Positions 63,938-64,000 of a stretch of DNA of 64,000 nt are shown here, piece after piece (the first letter of the stretch is position 1; each line of letters starts with the position of its first letter). This DNA is from Microseira sp041929235 (GTDB taxonomy: Bacteria; Cyanobacteriota; Cyanobacteriia; Cyanobacteriales; Aerosakkonemataceae). The stretch covers positions 52,279 to 116,278 of the forward strand of contig NZ_JBHFNP010000036.1 of the NCBI RefSeq assembly GCF_041929235.1, in the 5' to 3' direction. The notes under the pieces were generated by a model, which saw only the letters and a list, made by a program, of their open reading frames with translations, was not told the origin of the DNA and did no database searches. The translations under genes were made by a program, and so were the position numbers.

Positions 63938-64000
63938 TCAATTAGAAGTGCGTTTACGCTTGGTTCCTTCGTTCCATAACTCAGGTTCCTTGACCACTAA
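63938..64000 (-). CDS. Possible C-terminus of a gene extending past the window
   Basis: The minus-strand frame from the window edge reads LVVKEPELWNEGTKRKRTSN then TGA. Only about 20 codons are visible. No family can be given; coding status is uncertain. Confidence 0.3.
   Translation of the reverse strand, partial: LVVKEPELWNEGTKRKRTSN

Overview
The window is chromosomal DNA from a cyanobacterium, most likely a filamentous Oscillatoriales/Microcoleus-like organism. The evidence is the NDH-1 subunit NdhB, the magnesium-chelatase subunit ChlI, the fusion-type CbiG start, DUF1230/CGLD27, several PEP-CTERM exported proteins, abundant GCGATCGC (HIP1) octamers, and intergenic runs of TAATTGG-type short repeats. 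No species can be named from the sequence alone.

Layout. 1-7.8 kb: the 5' part of cbiG, a hypothetical gene, a hairpin-rich tandem repeat array, an FAD oxidoreductase, ndhB, a VapBC-like pair and a DUF6745 gene ruined by an internal deletion. 8-26.7 kb: mostly core genes (topA, uvrC, chlI, thioredoxin next to an aminotransferase), with PEP-CTERM genes, a response regulator and a CHASE2-Ser/Thr kinase. 27-34.5 kb: an accessory region. One AAA-like gene has lost the end of its GGDEF domain, and a second is cut by an IS200/IS605-type element. That element's tnpB is in turn cut by a group II intron whose 3' exon belongs to an unrelated DUF433 gene. HicAB and a papain-fold toxin/immunity-like cassette follow. 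34.6-46.4 kb: a GTPase, a PD-(D/E)XK nuclease beside an initiator tRNA that carries a group I intron, an asparaginase, CGLD27, rsfS, a decayed yqeK, a glycosyltransferase, a potassium-channel-like protein, a tnpB element and a PhoD-like phosphatase. 46.5-57 kb: an AAA-like/CHASE2 protein, then a very large DUF4157 (eCIS-core-type) polymorphic toxin and its overlapping immunity gene. 57-64 kb: a PEP-CTERM gene, remnants of a double-glycine peptide/C39 locus, a Clp-fold protease, and a helical-repeat gene interrupted exactly by a tnpB transposon.

Main points. The toxin is one reading frame from 49775 to 55861, broken only by four TAG codons, one in each copy of a 54-bp tandem repeat. The DUF4157 module and the toxin module are therefore separated by a duplicated stop codon, while about 4.5 kb downstream stays open in the same frame. 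Excising 61332-62882 exactly restores a 303-residue protein with three related repeats. The group II intron has mismatched exons, which suggests a deletion between two intron copies. The homing-endonuclease-family gene stands outside the tRNA-fMet group I intron. The DUF6745 deletion joins at a GCGATCGC octamer.

Many accessory genes carry single nonsense codons or frameshifts, while the core genes are intact. This points to active decay of accessory DNA, or to consensus errors that read mapping could settle. Names rest on recognised motifs and remembered family features; no database search was run.
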